Origin: Strongylocentrotus droebachiensis
Lineage: Eukaryota; Echinodermata; Echinoidea; Camarodonta; Strongylocentrotidae
NCBI GenBank assembly: GCA_035222895.1
Contig: JAVYIG010005371.1
Coordinates: 1 to 64,000 of the forward strand
Reading direction: 5' to 3'
DNA length: 64,000 nucleotides
Of the stretch, positions 37,601-45,817 are shown one piece after another. Both the position numbers and the translations under genes were made by a program. Every line of letters starts with the position of its first letter. Position 1 is the first letter of the stretch. Below the pieces are notes generated by a model, which saw only the letters and a program-made list of their open reading frames with translations, was not told the origin of the DNA and made no database searches.

Positions 37601-38337
37601 TTTTCCATTTAGTAAAAGCAATCATTTTGCCGAGGTAAGCAAAAACATGAATATTCATGAACGGTCAGACAATACAGCCTTTTAGTACGTAACGTATAGT
37701 GAATGGAAATGGGCGATGATCCGTCCAGGAGGTAGAGGTCAGTGGTTTGTGCTGGCAATGTTCCAGCGAGCGAAAATGAGACAACCGGTGCAATATGATA
37801 CACATTATGTGCCCCTTTAATTTTGTTTTAAGGTGCAAGGCACCTTAAAGATACTATGTCCCTTTTACAGCCAACATCAAATTCTGTAGAACTTTGCAGG
37901 AATTATGAATATGTCATGTATGTCACATTTGTGAAATTTAAACGTTATCAGTGTCCTAATATTCAAATTAAACCTTAACCCGGATGTTGTGAATGATGCT
38001 TGTCGCTCTCTTTAGGGTCTAATAATATATCGTCTTTCTCAATCCGCCCTCTCCCTGGTGTAGTCTGTAAGCACAGATTATAATTTGACACTTTACTACA
38101 ATTCATCAAGCCTTGAGCAGAGCCTGGATATCTCTGACTAAATTACAGAGCCTATAGTAGTCTCAAAGAACAGACTCCGTTACGCACAACGACTATGTGC
38201 CTGCAAACTAGCCCTGATGCCCCCCTTTAAATACAATTTATGTGAATGTCTGATTTCAGATCCCACCAGATGTCGGAAACACTTCGCTCTTGTCAAAGAA
38301 AAGCAGCTGCACCCTCAAGATTGTACAACGTCATTGA
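17561..38337 (+). CDS. CYP gene 2: complete CYP3-clan (CYP3A-like) cytochrome P450, 12 exons
   Basis: Exons: 17561-17643 (or duplicate 17999-18081), 19151-19244, 19799-19951, 20768-20884, 26815-26903, 28379-28527, 33607-33737, 34123-34293, 34957-35177, 36034-36171, 36926-37088, 38260-38337. All introns are GT-AG, phases agree, and the total is 1587 nt (528 residues plus stop). In order: an N-terminal membrane anchor (about 5-27), a Pro-rich hinge RLGIPGPPPKP (39-49), C-helix WKRVR (131-135), I-helix AGYETT (336-341), K-helix ExxR (E393, R396), FDPDR (445-449), and FGAGPRICIG with haem-ligand Cys473. The protein would be an ER-bound monooxygenase taking electrons from P450 reductase; its substrate cannot be told. 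The closest family I know is CYP3A/CYP5A. The in-frame ATG is the first after a stop (TAA 17432-17434 for exon 1a). Confidence 0.93.
17999..18081 (+). CDS. CYP gene 2 exon 1b (duplicate first exon)
   Basis: An exact-size second copy of exon 1, with one synonymous change (GGTCTC to GGTCTT) and its own GTAAGTAT donor. It is nearer exon 2. Which copy is used, or whether both are alternative first exons, cannot be told from the sequence. Confidence 0.8.
18082..19150 (+). other. Intron 1 of CYP gene 2, with two palindromic elements
   Basis: Holds a short element (18115-18312) with ends TTCCAGAACATC and GATGTTCTGGAAG, shared with gene 3 intron 1, and a second palindrome at about 18581-18950 whose arms contain AAACCTAAACAAAATTGC and its complement. 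Homology to gene 3 stops near 18415. No gene inside. Confidence 0.65.
18115..18312. mobile_element. Deleted copy of the CCAGAACATCCTAAAAATG MITE
   Basis: Carries the same internal sequence (CTTCTTGATGCAGAATAACTA, then TCAACATTGAAGCTCAT) as one arm of the palindromes at 21964-22413 and 24057-24551, between short inverted ends. The other arm is absent. The same copy is in gene 3 at 48108-48303, so it predates the duplication. Confidence 0.7.
19151..19244 (+). CDS. CYP gene 2 exon 2 (Pro-rich hinge)
   Basis: 94 nt, acceptor ATTCTAG, donor GTGAGA. It encodes YDYWTHTYFKRLGIPGPPPK and ends NALDFGK. The Pro-rich segment orients the catalytic domain after the membrane anchor. From memory, 94 nt is also the size of vertebrate CYP3A exon 2. 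Confidence 0.92.
19245..19798 (+). other. Intron 2 of CYP gene 2
   Basis: No gene. Contains a G homopolymer and AG-rich tract at about 19397-19455. Confidence 0.7.
19799..19951 (+). CDS. CYP gene 2 exon 3
   Basis: 153 nt, 51 codons, acceptor CTTATAG, donor GTAAGA. It encodes QPIFELLDEYANKYGPVVG to DYHRFYNKM, the A-B helix and beta-1 region of P450s (KYGPVVGIYMWRRPLLIV). Confidence 0.92.
19952..20767 (+). other. Intron 3 of CYP gene 2
   Basis: No gene. An ATT/GAT trinucleotide region occupies about 20035-20285; open frames on both strands there are artefacts of the repeat. Confidence 0.75.
20768..20884 (+). CDS. CYP gene 2 exon 4 (C-helix)
   Basis: 117 nt, acceptor TTTCTAG, donor GTATTC. 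It encodes PLPVSSGSFDNALFLLKDA, then WKRVRDIMTPTFTGKKMKM. The WxxxR of the C-helix, which contacts a haem propionate, is present. Confidence 0.92.
20916..22827. mobile_element. Foldback element A in CYP intron 4
   Basis: 1.9 kb with inverted ends GGCCCGTATTCTGAAGTCAG and CTGACTTCAGAATACTGGCC. The subterminal parts repeat AACCTAGGTTTAA-type palindromic words. The middle holds a separate palindrome (about 21964-22413). No transposase frame. A second member follows at 22979. Confidence 0.85.
21964..22413. mobile_element. Palindromic MITE nested in foldback element A
   Basis: Inverted arms begin AAAACATCCAGAACATCCTAA and end GGAAGTTTTGAC. The arms contain TTGATGCAGAATAACTA and its complement, and the loop contains GCGCGCAC words. 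It belongs to the family found in intron 1 of genes 2 and 3. Confidence 0.7.
24057..24551. mobile_element. Palindromic MITE nested in foldback element B
   Basis: Same palindrome as 21964-22413, in the same position within its host element. The arms carry TTGATGCAGAATAACTA and its complement. Confidence 0.65.
24674..25563. mobile_element. 890-bp nested element in foldback B
   Basis: Starts CATATCAATTCCTTCGCGCTCC-like and ends GGAATTGATATG, with GGAGCGC near the right end also mirrored. Element A lacks it and runs straight from TACAATAAATC to AAAGGGTAAAAC, so the insertion limits are supported. No protein recognised. Confidence 0.75.
25936..26814 (+). other. Intron 4 of CYP gene 2, 3' part
   Basis: A small open frame at 26021-26278 starting MIKELKKIHNNRIC matches nothing I know and has no supporting context. 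A C homopolymer follows near 26288. No exon seen until 26815. Confidence 0.5.
26815..26903 (+). CDS. CYP gene 2 exon 5
   Basis: 89 nt, acceptor TTTACCAG, donor GTAAGT, ends in phase 2. It encodes MSGILNEGADTMVEKLLQSC, then KEDGNIDSL, the D-helix and following loop. From memory, 89 nt equals vertebrate CYP3A exon 6. Confidence 0.9.
27061..27232. mobile_element. 172-bp MITE with TTGGCCCGAATTCAC ends
   Basis: TTGGCCCGAATTCAC and GTGAATTCGGGCCAA are perfect inverted ends. The inside has three tandem copies of an ACAAAAGGAGGTTTGG word. Confidence 0.8.
27238..27990. mobile_element. Inverted-repeat element, TTTAACCC ends
   Basis: TTTAACCCTAAAAAGGC at the left and GCCTTATTGGGGTTAAA at the right are inverted with two mismatches. 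753 bp, no transposase frame. Confidence 0.6.
28379..28527 (+). CDS. CYP gene 2 exon 6
   Basis: 149 nt, acceptor GACCTCAG, donor GTAAGT, ends in phase 1. It encodes LFGSFVMDSVASCGFGLKVN, then DDPFIKYAKQFF and NSPIFMAV. These are the E and F helix regions of CYP3 proteins (compare the FG-x-MDV pattern of CYP3A). Confidence 0.92.
28827..29530 (-). pseudogene. LINE reverse transcriptase fragment (jockey/CR1-like), antisense in CYP intron 6
   Basis: Reading leftward: GKIVYNRLLDLFNTNRIL, GFRKKNRSTDLAL, FLDLSKAFDTLDHNIL, GVPQGSI, then after a frameshift near 29080 GPLLFILYINDL and FADD. This order is that of a non-LTR reverse transcriptase. No endonuclease or complete ends are visible, so it is a decayed fragment. 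Confidence 0.88.
29781..30165. mobile_element. Foldback element with one doubled arm
   Basis: AAGCAGGGCTCCCAC begins the left arm and GTGGGAGCCCTGCTT ends the right arm. The left arm occurs twice in tandem (29783-29860 and 29888-29960). The arms contain GCGAGCTGGCGCGATCTTAT and its complement, around a TTGATATCAAG-rich centre. Confidence 0.8.
30170..32790 (+). other. Intron 6 of CYP gene 2, middle part
   Basis: No recognised protein. GTCGATG-type sequence at 30270-30520 is internally repetitive. A short element at about 32142-32245 has ends GCCCGTAGCCAC and GGCTACGTCCCTG around G and C homopolymers. (ACT)n is at 32347-32375. Open frames at 30670-30951 (-) and 31675-31869 (+) match nothing I know. 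Confidence 0.45.
32793..33442. mobile_element. 650-bp foldback element in CYP intron 6
   Basis: Arms of about 170 bp: the left from ATAGTATCGAAAATAATATC to TTACGGGAGGACCGGCGGAG, the right its complement ending about 33442. The unpaired middle is GC-rich (CGGGCCGCTGGCTCGGG). Because the arms mirror each other, similar short frames appear on both strands (SRNVVNKESKRSRRFVCYC). Confidence 0.85.
33607..33737 (+). CDS. CYP gene 2 exon 7
   Basis: 131 nt, acceptor CCTTCAAG, donor GTCCGT. With the last base of exon 6 it encodes SFMPCLRPVFKFFNFTLFPK, then DVINFFTDVTEKAV, matching the F-G loop and G-helix region of CYP3A (FP-x-EVxNF). Confidence 0.9.
33738..34122 (+). other. Intron 7 of CYP gene 2
   Basis: 385 bases of AT-rich sequence, no gene. 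Its 3' half matches 415-617 upstream of exon 8 of gene 1. Confidence 0.7.
34123..34293 (+). CDS. CYP gene 2 exon 8
   Basis: 171 nt, acceptor CAAACAG, donor GTACGA. It encodes RVDFLQLLIDAKNGKSKMAS through KYMSREELLAQ. RVDFLQL is a strong CYP3 signature. The later part, with NKYFEDTGAEENIST, is longer than I recall for vertebrate CYP3A. Confidence 0.92.
34300..34725 (+). repeat. TTC trinucleotide tract in CYP intron 8
   Basis: About 420 bases made almost wholly of TTCTTC, broken by repeated TCTTCGTTTACTTC words. The matching intron of gene 1 (800-1000) has a shorter, more degraded tract. Serine/leucine/phenylalanine frames here are not genes. Confidence 0.95.
34957..35177 (+). CDS. CYP gene 2 exon 9 (I-helix to K-helix)
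   Basis: 221 nt, acceptor GTTAAG, donor GTAAGT. It encodes AMIFVSAGYETTTTLLTYAS, then KMPYLDQVVCEVLRIYPPG. AGYETT provides the acid-threonine pair for oxygen activation, and EVLR is the structural ExxR. Gene 1 has the same exon with a deletion. Confidence 0.95.
35178..36033 (+). other. Intron 9 of CYP gene 2 (empty site for the gene 1 foldback)
   Basis: Begins GTAAGTCATTAGATCAAGTG: the AGTCATTAG target occurs once with no insertion. No gene seen. Confidence 0.8.
36034..36171 (+). CDS. CYP gene 2 exon 10
   Basis: 138 nt, acceptor ACCGCAG, donor GTAGGT. It encodes SDRECGETCTYKGYKIEKGT, then PIWIPTFTIQRDPTYWPDP and NFDPD. This is the beta-sheet and PERF-like stretch before the haem loop. Confidence 0.93.
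36172..36925 (+). other. Intron 10 of CYP gene 2
   Basis: No gene and no transposon like that in gene 1. A CT-rich tract at about 36715-36920 precedes the acceptor. Confidence 0.75.
36926..37088 (+). CDS. CYP gene 2 exon 11 (haem-binding)
   Basis: 163 nt, acceptor CTGCACAG, donor GTACGT. It encodes FTKENREGRNPFTWLPFGAG, then PRICIGMRFALMEAKMALVR. Cys473 of FGAGPRICIG is the axial haem ligand. From memory, 163 nt equals the size of the CYP3A haem exon. Confidence 0.96.
37089..38259 (+). other. Intron 11 of CYP gene 2
   Basis: No gene. The part after 37982 matches 8110-8357 of gene 1. Confidence 0.7.
38260..38337 (+). CDS. CYP gene 2 last exon
   Basis: 78 nt, acceptor GATTTCAG. It encodes IPPDVGNTSLLSKKSSCTLK and IVQRH, then TGA. 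The sequence after the stop matches gene 1 for about 20 bases before a transposon end. Confidence 0.9.
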   Translation: MPPDVGNTSLLSKKSSCTLKIVQRH

Positions 38338-38699
38338 GTACAAGCAGCAGAGCCATGCGTGGAGGGGTGCCGGTGTGACCGCGCCGCTTGTCCTACCAGT
38401 TTCGTTTGTCCGTCGGACATAATATGCGGGTTTTCTGCTCGCACGGATCGTCCGTGACTCGCACGGATCGTCCGAGGGACGATCCGTCCGGTTTGCTATC
38501 CGCACATTCTGTCCCCCCATTGTTTTACGTGTATATTTGATAAAAGGAAGCAACTCGGCAAATCAATGTATTTAGACTCATTGTAAATCATGTGGTTGGC
38601 ATTTTTTTCTAGAAATTACATAATAATAACTCTACAATTTTTTTAAAGCAAATGGGCCAGTCCTTTTGAAAGTAGGAGTGAATATTTTCTTTAAAACCT

Positions 38700-39660
38700 T
38701 TATTCTATGAAGGCATACTCGTGATATCGGCCCCACAACTGTTGTAATCGATTATTTGAACTGATATCGGCCCCCCACAACTGTTGTAATCGATTATACT
38801 TTTGTACGTGGCTTCGTAGTTCAACCAACTCACTACTAGTATATACTCGTGATTCAGGCCCCGCCCCGCCTCAAGTATTTGGGGGCTTTTCGAGGTTTAA
38901 TGAAGGAGTTAAATGGAAAATAAAAGTGATTAAAAATGGGGTTGAAAGTGAGTGGAGGAGGCTAGAGTACTTAAGATAAAATAGAGCGTAGCACAAATTG
39001 GCGGATGCTAATGGGGTGGGGGTATTTAATTACGGTCAGATGAGCATATTTTATTACCTTATTCATGACACTGGCAGGTCACTAATTGGCGTATGGGTTT
39101 TAGGCATTAAAATTAAGGTCAGATTAGCATCCAGTGGCCAGCCTTAGGTCCCAAGGTGGGGTCCGGAAGCTCAGGGTTATGGGCATTCAATTACGGTCAC
39201 ATGAGCATACTTTCTTTTCCATTTCTTTCTATTTAATTCTCTTTAATATACTTTTTCAAAAGTGTGTGTGGGAGGGGGGGGGGGGGGGGGCTTGAGCCCC
39301 CAAGCCCGCCGTACCGCGGGACCTGACATGTAGGCCTCTAAATAGTTAATAAGCACATTTCTTGCCTGACTGTAAATTTTGCTATTTGTCATTCTCCAAC
39401 AAACGCATAAAAAGTATAATTTATTAAAAAAGTGAGGAAAAATCCCGGAAAATTAGGCCATTTCAGCAACATCTGTAAATCACTGGTATCAAATTAGAAC
39501 AAAAAATATCACTTTTAAAGTTTATTGGGGTAGGGGGGGGGGTCGAAACTGGCTAAATACTTACACCTATGGTGTCGAGGGGCTCTTTCTTTCTTTTTTT
39601 GTTCGGTAATAAACAAGGTTAGTTTATGTGGGTGTCACTCAGGCGCGGATATACGGGGGG
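38700..39660. other. Repeat-rich interior, left part
   Basis: A direct repeat of GATATCGGCCCC-CACAACTGTTGTAATCGATTAT occurs at about 38728 and 38763. G homopolymers are near 39270 and 39530. No gene. Confidence 0.6.
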
Positions 39661-40084
39661 CGACGGACCCGCCCCCCCCCCTCTTTGAAACAAAAGAAAG
39701 GAAAGGAAAGAAAAAGAAAGGAAAGGAAAAAGTAAAGAAAGAAGGGCTAAAAACACAAGAAAGAAGTGGATTCAATCAGGGCGCTCACTTATCCGTATCA
39801 GGGAAAAAATTACACGGGGGCTCGGGGTGAATTAGCCCCGAAATGCCAAAAAGAGCCCCCGAAATTCATAAAAGTAGCCCCCGAAATTTTTAAAGTATTT
39901 TTTCCCCGATCCGTATATGGGACAAGGCCCTGGGGCAGCTAGCCATACTCCGATATTTGGGCCGTTTTCCGATCAGAACTAACCCTAACTATCATTCCAG
40001 GATTTTGTTTCAGAACCTGAGACAAAGTTACCCAATCCTTTTAAGTTTCAAAAATTAGACTTCATTGACCTGTACATAGGCTTC

Positions 40085-40524
40085 GGACCCAAAGCACCCC
40101 CCCCCCCCCCCCCAACAAAAAAATATTGGTGGGCTCAGATATCATTGAGCCGCCCCCGATACTTATTGCAGGGCTCGGATATCATTACCCCCCCCCCCCC
40201 CCCCCCCCCTCCTCCCCAATCATTATATTCTAGCATGAAACTTATGTATACCTATTAAAACCCCCAAATATTTTGGCGGGACTCTGATATCATTGAGCAC
40301 CCCCCGCCATATTTGGTGGGGCTCAGATATCTTTGAGCCCCCCCCCCCCCCCCATATGTTGGTGGGGCTCAGTTATCATCAGCCCCCCCAATTGTTTTTT
40401 GTGGGGCTCCGATAACATCACGGAACCCCCCGATATTTTTTGGGGGCTCGGATAACATCACGGAGCCCCCGATATTTTTGAGGGGCTCAGATATCATTGA
40501 GCTCCCCCCCCCCCCCAAAAAAAA

Positions 40525-40574
<50 letters not shown>

Positions 40575-40620
40575 TTCGGCCGGGCTCGGTTATCATGAAT
40601 TTATTTCCAGGTGCAAATTA
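40085..40620. repeat. Minisatellite, about 60-bp units (GGGGCTCAGATATCATTGAGC)
   Basis: About eight units with the partly palindromic word CTCAGATATCATTGAG, a C homopolymer of variable length and a TATTTTTGG-type link. An (AT)n tract at 40530-40575 interrupts the last units. Confidence 0.85.
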
Positions 40621-40724
40621 AAGACAAAGGAGGATCAAAGAATTATATTGTTTGGGTGGTGCCACATTTCAGTTTTTAAATATGTCCAATTATAGGCATG
40701 TGTGACAATAAAAGTTTTGTTTTT

Positions 40725-41100
40725 CAATTCAATTCAAGGTTTTATTTCGGAAAACATAAAGTACAATGATGCACATGCTGCAGCTAAAAAGCTGAAATGT
40801 ATGTGTTTACAATGACCAAGGATACATATAAATACGAAAGAATATCCATTCACAAAACATATCTACATTATCATACAATGAAACCATGACAGATAAAATA
40901 CTGGTCTGGTTAAAAAGACAACTGTTCATATATACAAATATAAAAAAGTTGGGTTTGAAAAGAAAAACTTAAAACAATCAGCGATTATTAAGAAGATCAA
41001 TAAAATATGGTATTGCACTTTGTTTAAAACGAGAGGTTCTGCATTTATATTGACTATACTTGTTTTTCACGTTCCTGGGGTATTATTTTTTCAAAGGTGT
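40725..41100 (-). repeat. LINE 3'-end-like segment
   Basis: TTCAATTCAATTCAA followed by GGTTTTATTTCGGAAAACATAAAG looks like the 3' end of a LINE on the - strand with its short-repeat tail. No frame is preserved. Confidence 0.4.
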
Positions 41101-41584
41101 TAAAATGTGTGTTATTTTAACACCTAGTACTTTGTCTTACTTAATAAACATAAACTGAATATCTTAAAATTCAACAATTTCTTCAAGTAGGCCTACTTTT
41201 ATAAATTTCTTCAACTGCTTAAAATTAAGGCTACAAATGCTTTGTTACTGTAGAGCTGTAGTGTGAACAGGCTACTTCGTAATTCACATTTATAGATTGG
41301 TGCACATCATTGTGCTTGATCATCCTCTCCTATCTGTTTGTTTTCATTCCTCTGTTAGTCACCCTTTATTTGCTACCTATGATGTTTGAATATTTATTAT
41401 TTCCTTTTATTATATAAATGAACATGTAAATACCTATATATGCAAAACAAACCCTGGAGGTTTAAAGTTGTAATGCCCAGGGCAGTTCAACACACGCAAT
41501 CATGAAATGAGGGTGTCTTCATCGAAGTGTCTCTGTAAGTTTAGAACCACGCCCTGTGCCTACCCGCTCAGGCCACTCTACATT

Positions 41585-42241
41585 CAGGGGCGTCGCTAAA
41601 AAAAAAAAAAAAAGGGGGGGGGGGTGGGTTGTGGGGTTGAAGTTAGTGGGATTTTTTATGTCGGTCGGCCAGCAATTTTTCCCCTTCGAACTGTGACTTT
41701 TTATCGGACAAAGAAACATTTTTGAAAATTCAGACAATGATTTAGAGTTGGAACAATGAATCGTCTTCTTTTTCTAATAATTTAATGAAAAGTCGAAGCT
41801 CCCGCGCTTCGCGTGGGATGGGGAAACTGAATTCAGACAAGGATTAAGAGTCGAGAACGGTACAACGAATCGTCTTCTTTTCATAATAATTTAATGAAAC
41901 GTCTAAGCTACCGCGCTTCGCGCGGGAGGCCTTTCACCCACCCCGCCCCCACCCGCCCCTCCCTAAAAAAAGATCATAGCTACGCGCCTGCATTAAAATG
42001 TATAGCTATGATGCTTACTAAGTTGACGAAATTGTATATTTATGTCGTTGACGAAAATGACCATTATTTTGTGCATAACAATTTAGCCGTTGGCCCCGGC
42101 TTTATAGGGTTAAATTTATAGATATTGGGACATTTAATTTTGTCGGTAATTGGTGGCTTGTTTTGTCGTTAGTCGTTGGCCTCTATACCCCCCCCCCCCC
42201 CCCCCCCCCCCCCCACTGAAAAAGGTCTAGCGACGCCCCTG
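41585..42241. mobile_element. Element with CAGGGGCGTCGCTA ends
   Basis: CAGGGGCGTCGCTA (41585) and TAGCGACGCCCCTG (ending 42241) are perfect inverted ends. A third, imperfect end TAGCTACGCGCCTG is at about 41977-41990. The inside has two monomers of the tandem repeat seen at 2768-3255, inverted, and a 30-bp C run. Confidence 0.6.
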
Positions 42242-42994
42242 ACGACACATCAGGTCTATACTTGCGTTTTGTGAGAGGCTCAAGTATCCGGGCCAGCGTA
42301 AGTTTTGAAGAAAAACAAAACGAGTACACGCTCTCCAATCGTAATGGTTATTGGGGAATTTCGAATGTCATCAAATATGTTTTTTCCTTTTAACACAATG
42401 ATTGTTTTGCGACTCAATTCAGGTCTGACTAAATATAATTTTTTTCTTAAGGCAACAGACAAGTAATTTAGTCATATACCTGATTAACATTTGAAGATTT
42501 CCTACACTAATGCCTGGCCGTGCGTAACCCATATTTGAACCCTAAGTTGCACCTGAAATTGCAACATGTGCATTATAAGCTCCAAACGCTTTCTTTCATA
42601 CAAATACTCCAAACAAAATCCAAAAAGCTTGAATGCATACTATTTCACAAGATGTAATTAAACAATATGATTGACATTAATGATACACTTACATGTACAT
42701 GCAAATGCATGATCATTTTTGCGCTTCTTGCTCCCAGCAAGATAGTTTCCTTTTACATTTGATTTTGTTGCTGTTACGAGTTAATTTTTATATTCATATT
42801 TTTGTTATCAAACAGGAATAAATAAATAAATATATAAATACATTTGTACAATGATAGTTGTACAATATGATAGAAGAACCAATGGAAATCACAACTGATC
42901 TTCCCTAATTCCTTTTCTTTTCTTCCTCTTTGTTTTTTGTCCCTTTCTCTCCTCTTTCACTTTCACTTCACTTCCTCTCTCTCTCTCTCTCTCT

Positions 42995-43001
42995 CTTTGC
43001 T

Positions 43002-43032
<31 letters not shown>

Positions 43033-43260
43033 GGTACAAATCGGGACAAATTGCAACTGATCTCCCCTACCTTTCTTCGGCTTTTATCGAAAGGGTGCGG
43101 TGCGGTGCGGCGCGGTGTGGTGAGTTCAACGCATCCATTCGATAAAAGCGGGGGCTTTTCTCGAAAGGGTGCGTTGAGAGCGGAGTACCGTTTTAACACA
43201 CCCTTTCGATAAAAGCGGGGGGGGGGGGGGCTTTTCTCGAAAGGTTGCGTCGAATAGTCT
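42995..43260. repeat. G-run and CTTTTATCGAAAGGGTGCG inverted repeats
   Basis: Alternating CTTTTATCGAAAGGG, TTCGATAAAAGCGGGGG and CTTTTCTCGAAAGG words, partly inverted, next to G homopolymers. Confidence 0.75.
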
Positions 43261-43384
43261 TTCGCATCAGTCGTTTAAAATGAGGATCTGGGACAGAAGG
43301 TAATAGTTGCCAATTTAAGTATATCGAAAATGTATTAAATAAAATGTAATGGTCTTGATTACAGAGTGGTCTCTTTCGTTATTA

Positions 43385-44400
43385 CTACGTTGATAGGGGA
43401 GACAGTGAGAAGGAAAAAAAAGGGAAAGAGAAAGGGAAGATAAAAGGAAAGAAAGAAGAACAAGAAGAAAAGAGGGGAACTGGGGCGAAGGGCTCTTGCC
43501 TCCTTCCCCCCCCCCCCCGCCAACAAATAAATAAGAGAGAGAGAGAGAAAAGGGAAAGGGAAAGGGAAAGAAAATATAAAAGGAAAGAAAGAAGGAAAGA
43601 GGGAAACGGGGTAAGGGCGAACAGCTCTTACCTACCCCCCCCCCCTCCCGCCCAAAAAATAAATAAGAGAGAGAAGGGAGAGGGAAAGGGAAAGAAAATA
43701 TAAAAGGAAAGAAAGAAGAGGAATAAGAAGGAAAGAGGGAAACGGGGGAAGGGCGAAGGGCTCTTGCCTCCCCCCCCCCCCCCCCGCCAACAAAATAAAT
43801 AAGAGAGAGGGAGAGAAGGGAAAGGGAAAGAAAATATAAAAGGAAAGAAAGAAGAGGAAAGAGGGAAACGGGGGAAGGGCGAAGGGCTCTTGCCTCCTCC
43901 CTCCCCACCTCCCGGACTTTGGTGCGTTTCCTTTTCCCTACTCTCTCTCTATCTTATTTATTTTTTGGCGGGAGTGGGGAGGGAGGAGGCAAGAGCCCTT
44001 GGCCCTTCCCCCATTTCCCTCTTTCCTTCTTATTCCTCTTCTTTCTTTCCCTTTCCCTTCTCTCTCTCTCTCTCTCTCTTTCTTATTTTTTTTTTGGCGG
44101 GGGGGGGGGGGGGGGAGGGGAGGCAAGAGCCCTTCGCCCTTCCCCCGTTTCCCTCTTTTCTTCTTCTTCCTCTTCTTTCTTTCCTTTTATCTTTTCTTTC
44201 CCTTTCCGTTTCCCTTCTCTCTCTCTCTCTCTCTGGCCCCTCTTGTTGAGGGGCCAGGGGAGGGCAGGCGAAGGTCTTTCGCCCCCCCCCCCCCTCCGAT
44301 CCACAACGCGTTGGTGGGAAAAATCACAATTTTATTGATCTCCCTAGTACCTTTTTTTTTCTTTCCCTTTCCCTTTTCCCTTTAGTGAGCACATTTTTTT
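43385..44400. repeat. 1-kb purine/pyrimidine palindrome of about 130-bp monomers
   Basis: Four purine-rich monomers on the left (GAGAGAGA, AAAGGGAAAGGGAAAG, GGGCGAAGGGCTCTTGCCTCC) are mirrored to the right of about 43915 by two to three complementary pyrimidine-rich monomers (GGAGGCAAGAGCCCTTCGCCC). Open frames on both strands are artefacts. Confidence 0.85.
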
Positions 44401-44929
44401 TTTTTTTTGGGGGGGGGGGGTCCTCGAAAATTTAAAAAATTGCATCCTCCCCCCCCCTCCCTTGAGCGCCGGGGGGGGGGGGGGAACCCCCCAAAAAGGT
44501 AAAAATCATGTGTTTTTACATGTTCTTTTTTCTCAAGGGGGAGGGGGGCCCGGGCCCCCCGGGCATCCCCCCCCCTGGATCCGCCACTGGGGTCAAGACC
44601 CTCTCGCCCCCCCCCCCCCCCTGGATCCGCGCCGGGAAGACCTGTACTGTCGTCCCTAGCTAGCTGGCAATTGAACCTGAATATGGGTTATCCAGTCGTT
44701 TCATTCATTAAGTACGTGTGGACTAGAGTACGGACATTCGGTGCGGCAGGCGGACTATTGGTGCGAGACCTCTTCCGCACAGATTGTCCGTCGGACATTT
44801 GAGGCGCGCACGGAATGTCCGACACGGACATTCTGCGCGGATAAAATCCGCACCGATCGTCCGCTCTCGATCGATCTCTAATGGGGGGACGATCGGCGCG
44901 GGTAACATTCTACGCGGTCACACCGGCAT

Positions 44930-45288
44930 ACATCATATTTCATAGCTTATCTAGTATTAATTACAGAAATTATTTTAAACATAACATTATAGGTGTCTTT
45001 TTGAACATTATTATGTGGTCGTTATTTCTTAAAAGTGTGCCGTGACCGAAAAAAGTTGAAAAACAAAATTAGGTTGGCAGTTTGCTGACATTTATATCTT
45101 ACAACGGAACGGCAAAACAGCCATTTTAATAACGTACATTGTCTTATAGGAGGAAGATATGTAAGCCTAATAGAGAGAGTGTTATAGTTTCTTGTGGAAA
45201 TAAAAACAATTAGGAGGTCCTACTTTCTCTTTTGATCACTGTAAAAGAATATTAAAATAATATCACAATGAAAATGCTTTTTTTTTAA
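44930..45288. other. hAT remnant and spacer of the duplicated unit
   Basis: Matches 9130-9640: GTGCCGTGACCGAAAAAAGTTG is the hAT right end, but the left end is gone. No gene. Confidence 0.65.
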
Positions 45289-45813
45289 AGGGATAGTCCA
45301 CCCCAGGATTTTCTTTAGCTGACGATATAGACCTAATAATACCATGGAGAATGATACAAGTCTCATTAAAATCCATGATCACATAACGAAGATATATCGA
45401 CTTTTTTATCGAAAATCAGCCGCCCCCCAAATGCAAATGCGTTACATGGGCATGAATTGTGACGTATGTTGCGAGCTGCCTTCTTATTTCGCAGACATTC
45501 ACTTTCGCTCGCGGTACACTGTTATCGCACTGACACGACGAATCATGAATGAAAGTGAAAGCGAAAGTGAATGTCTGCGAAATAAGAAGGCAGCTCGCAA
45601 CATACGTCACAATTTCGATACTATCGGTTATTTTTTGGCGATCGTTTCATGCCCATGTAACGCATTTGCATTTGGGGGGCGGCTGATTTTCGATAAAAAA
45701 GTCGATATATCTTCGTTATGTGATCATGGATTTTAATGAGACTTGTATCATTCTTCATGGTATTATTAGGTCTATATCGTCAGCTAAAGAAAATCCTGGG
45801 GTGGACTATCCCT
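45289..45813. mobile_element. 525-bp palindromic element with TTAA target (Kolobok/piggyBac-like)
   Basis: TTAA (45285-45288 and 45814-45817) flanks ends AGGGATAGTCCACCCCAGGA and TCCTGGGGTGGACTATCCCT. The arms of about 230 bp are almost perfect complements around a loop near 45515-45550. The TTAA duplication fits Kolobok or piggyBac nonautonomous elements. The homologous spacer at 9640 lacks it. Confidence 0.85.
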
Positions 45814-45817
45814 TTAA

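Larger units (their letters stand above)
38368..44928. mobile_element. 6.56-kb element with 16-bp perfect inverted ends
   Basis: TGCCGGTGTGACCGCG (38368-38383) and its complement (44913-44928) are perfect inverted ends. Both are followed inward by GC-rich subterminal words repeating CGGACGATC, CGGACATT and GTCCGTCGGACAT. No target duplication is visible, and the corresponding 8455-9131 stretch of the other unit is missing here, so the insertion came with a deletion. No transposase frame. The interior is made of other repeats and long G/C runs. It could be one element or two related ends joined by rearrangement. Confidence 0.6.

Noticed and set aside
43315..44385. Several frames of up to 197 codons on both strands
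   Set aside because: Simple-sequence purine/pyrimidine monomers; no domain features.
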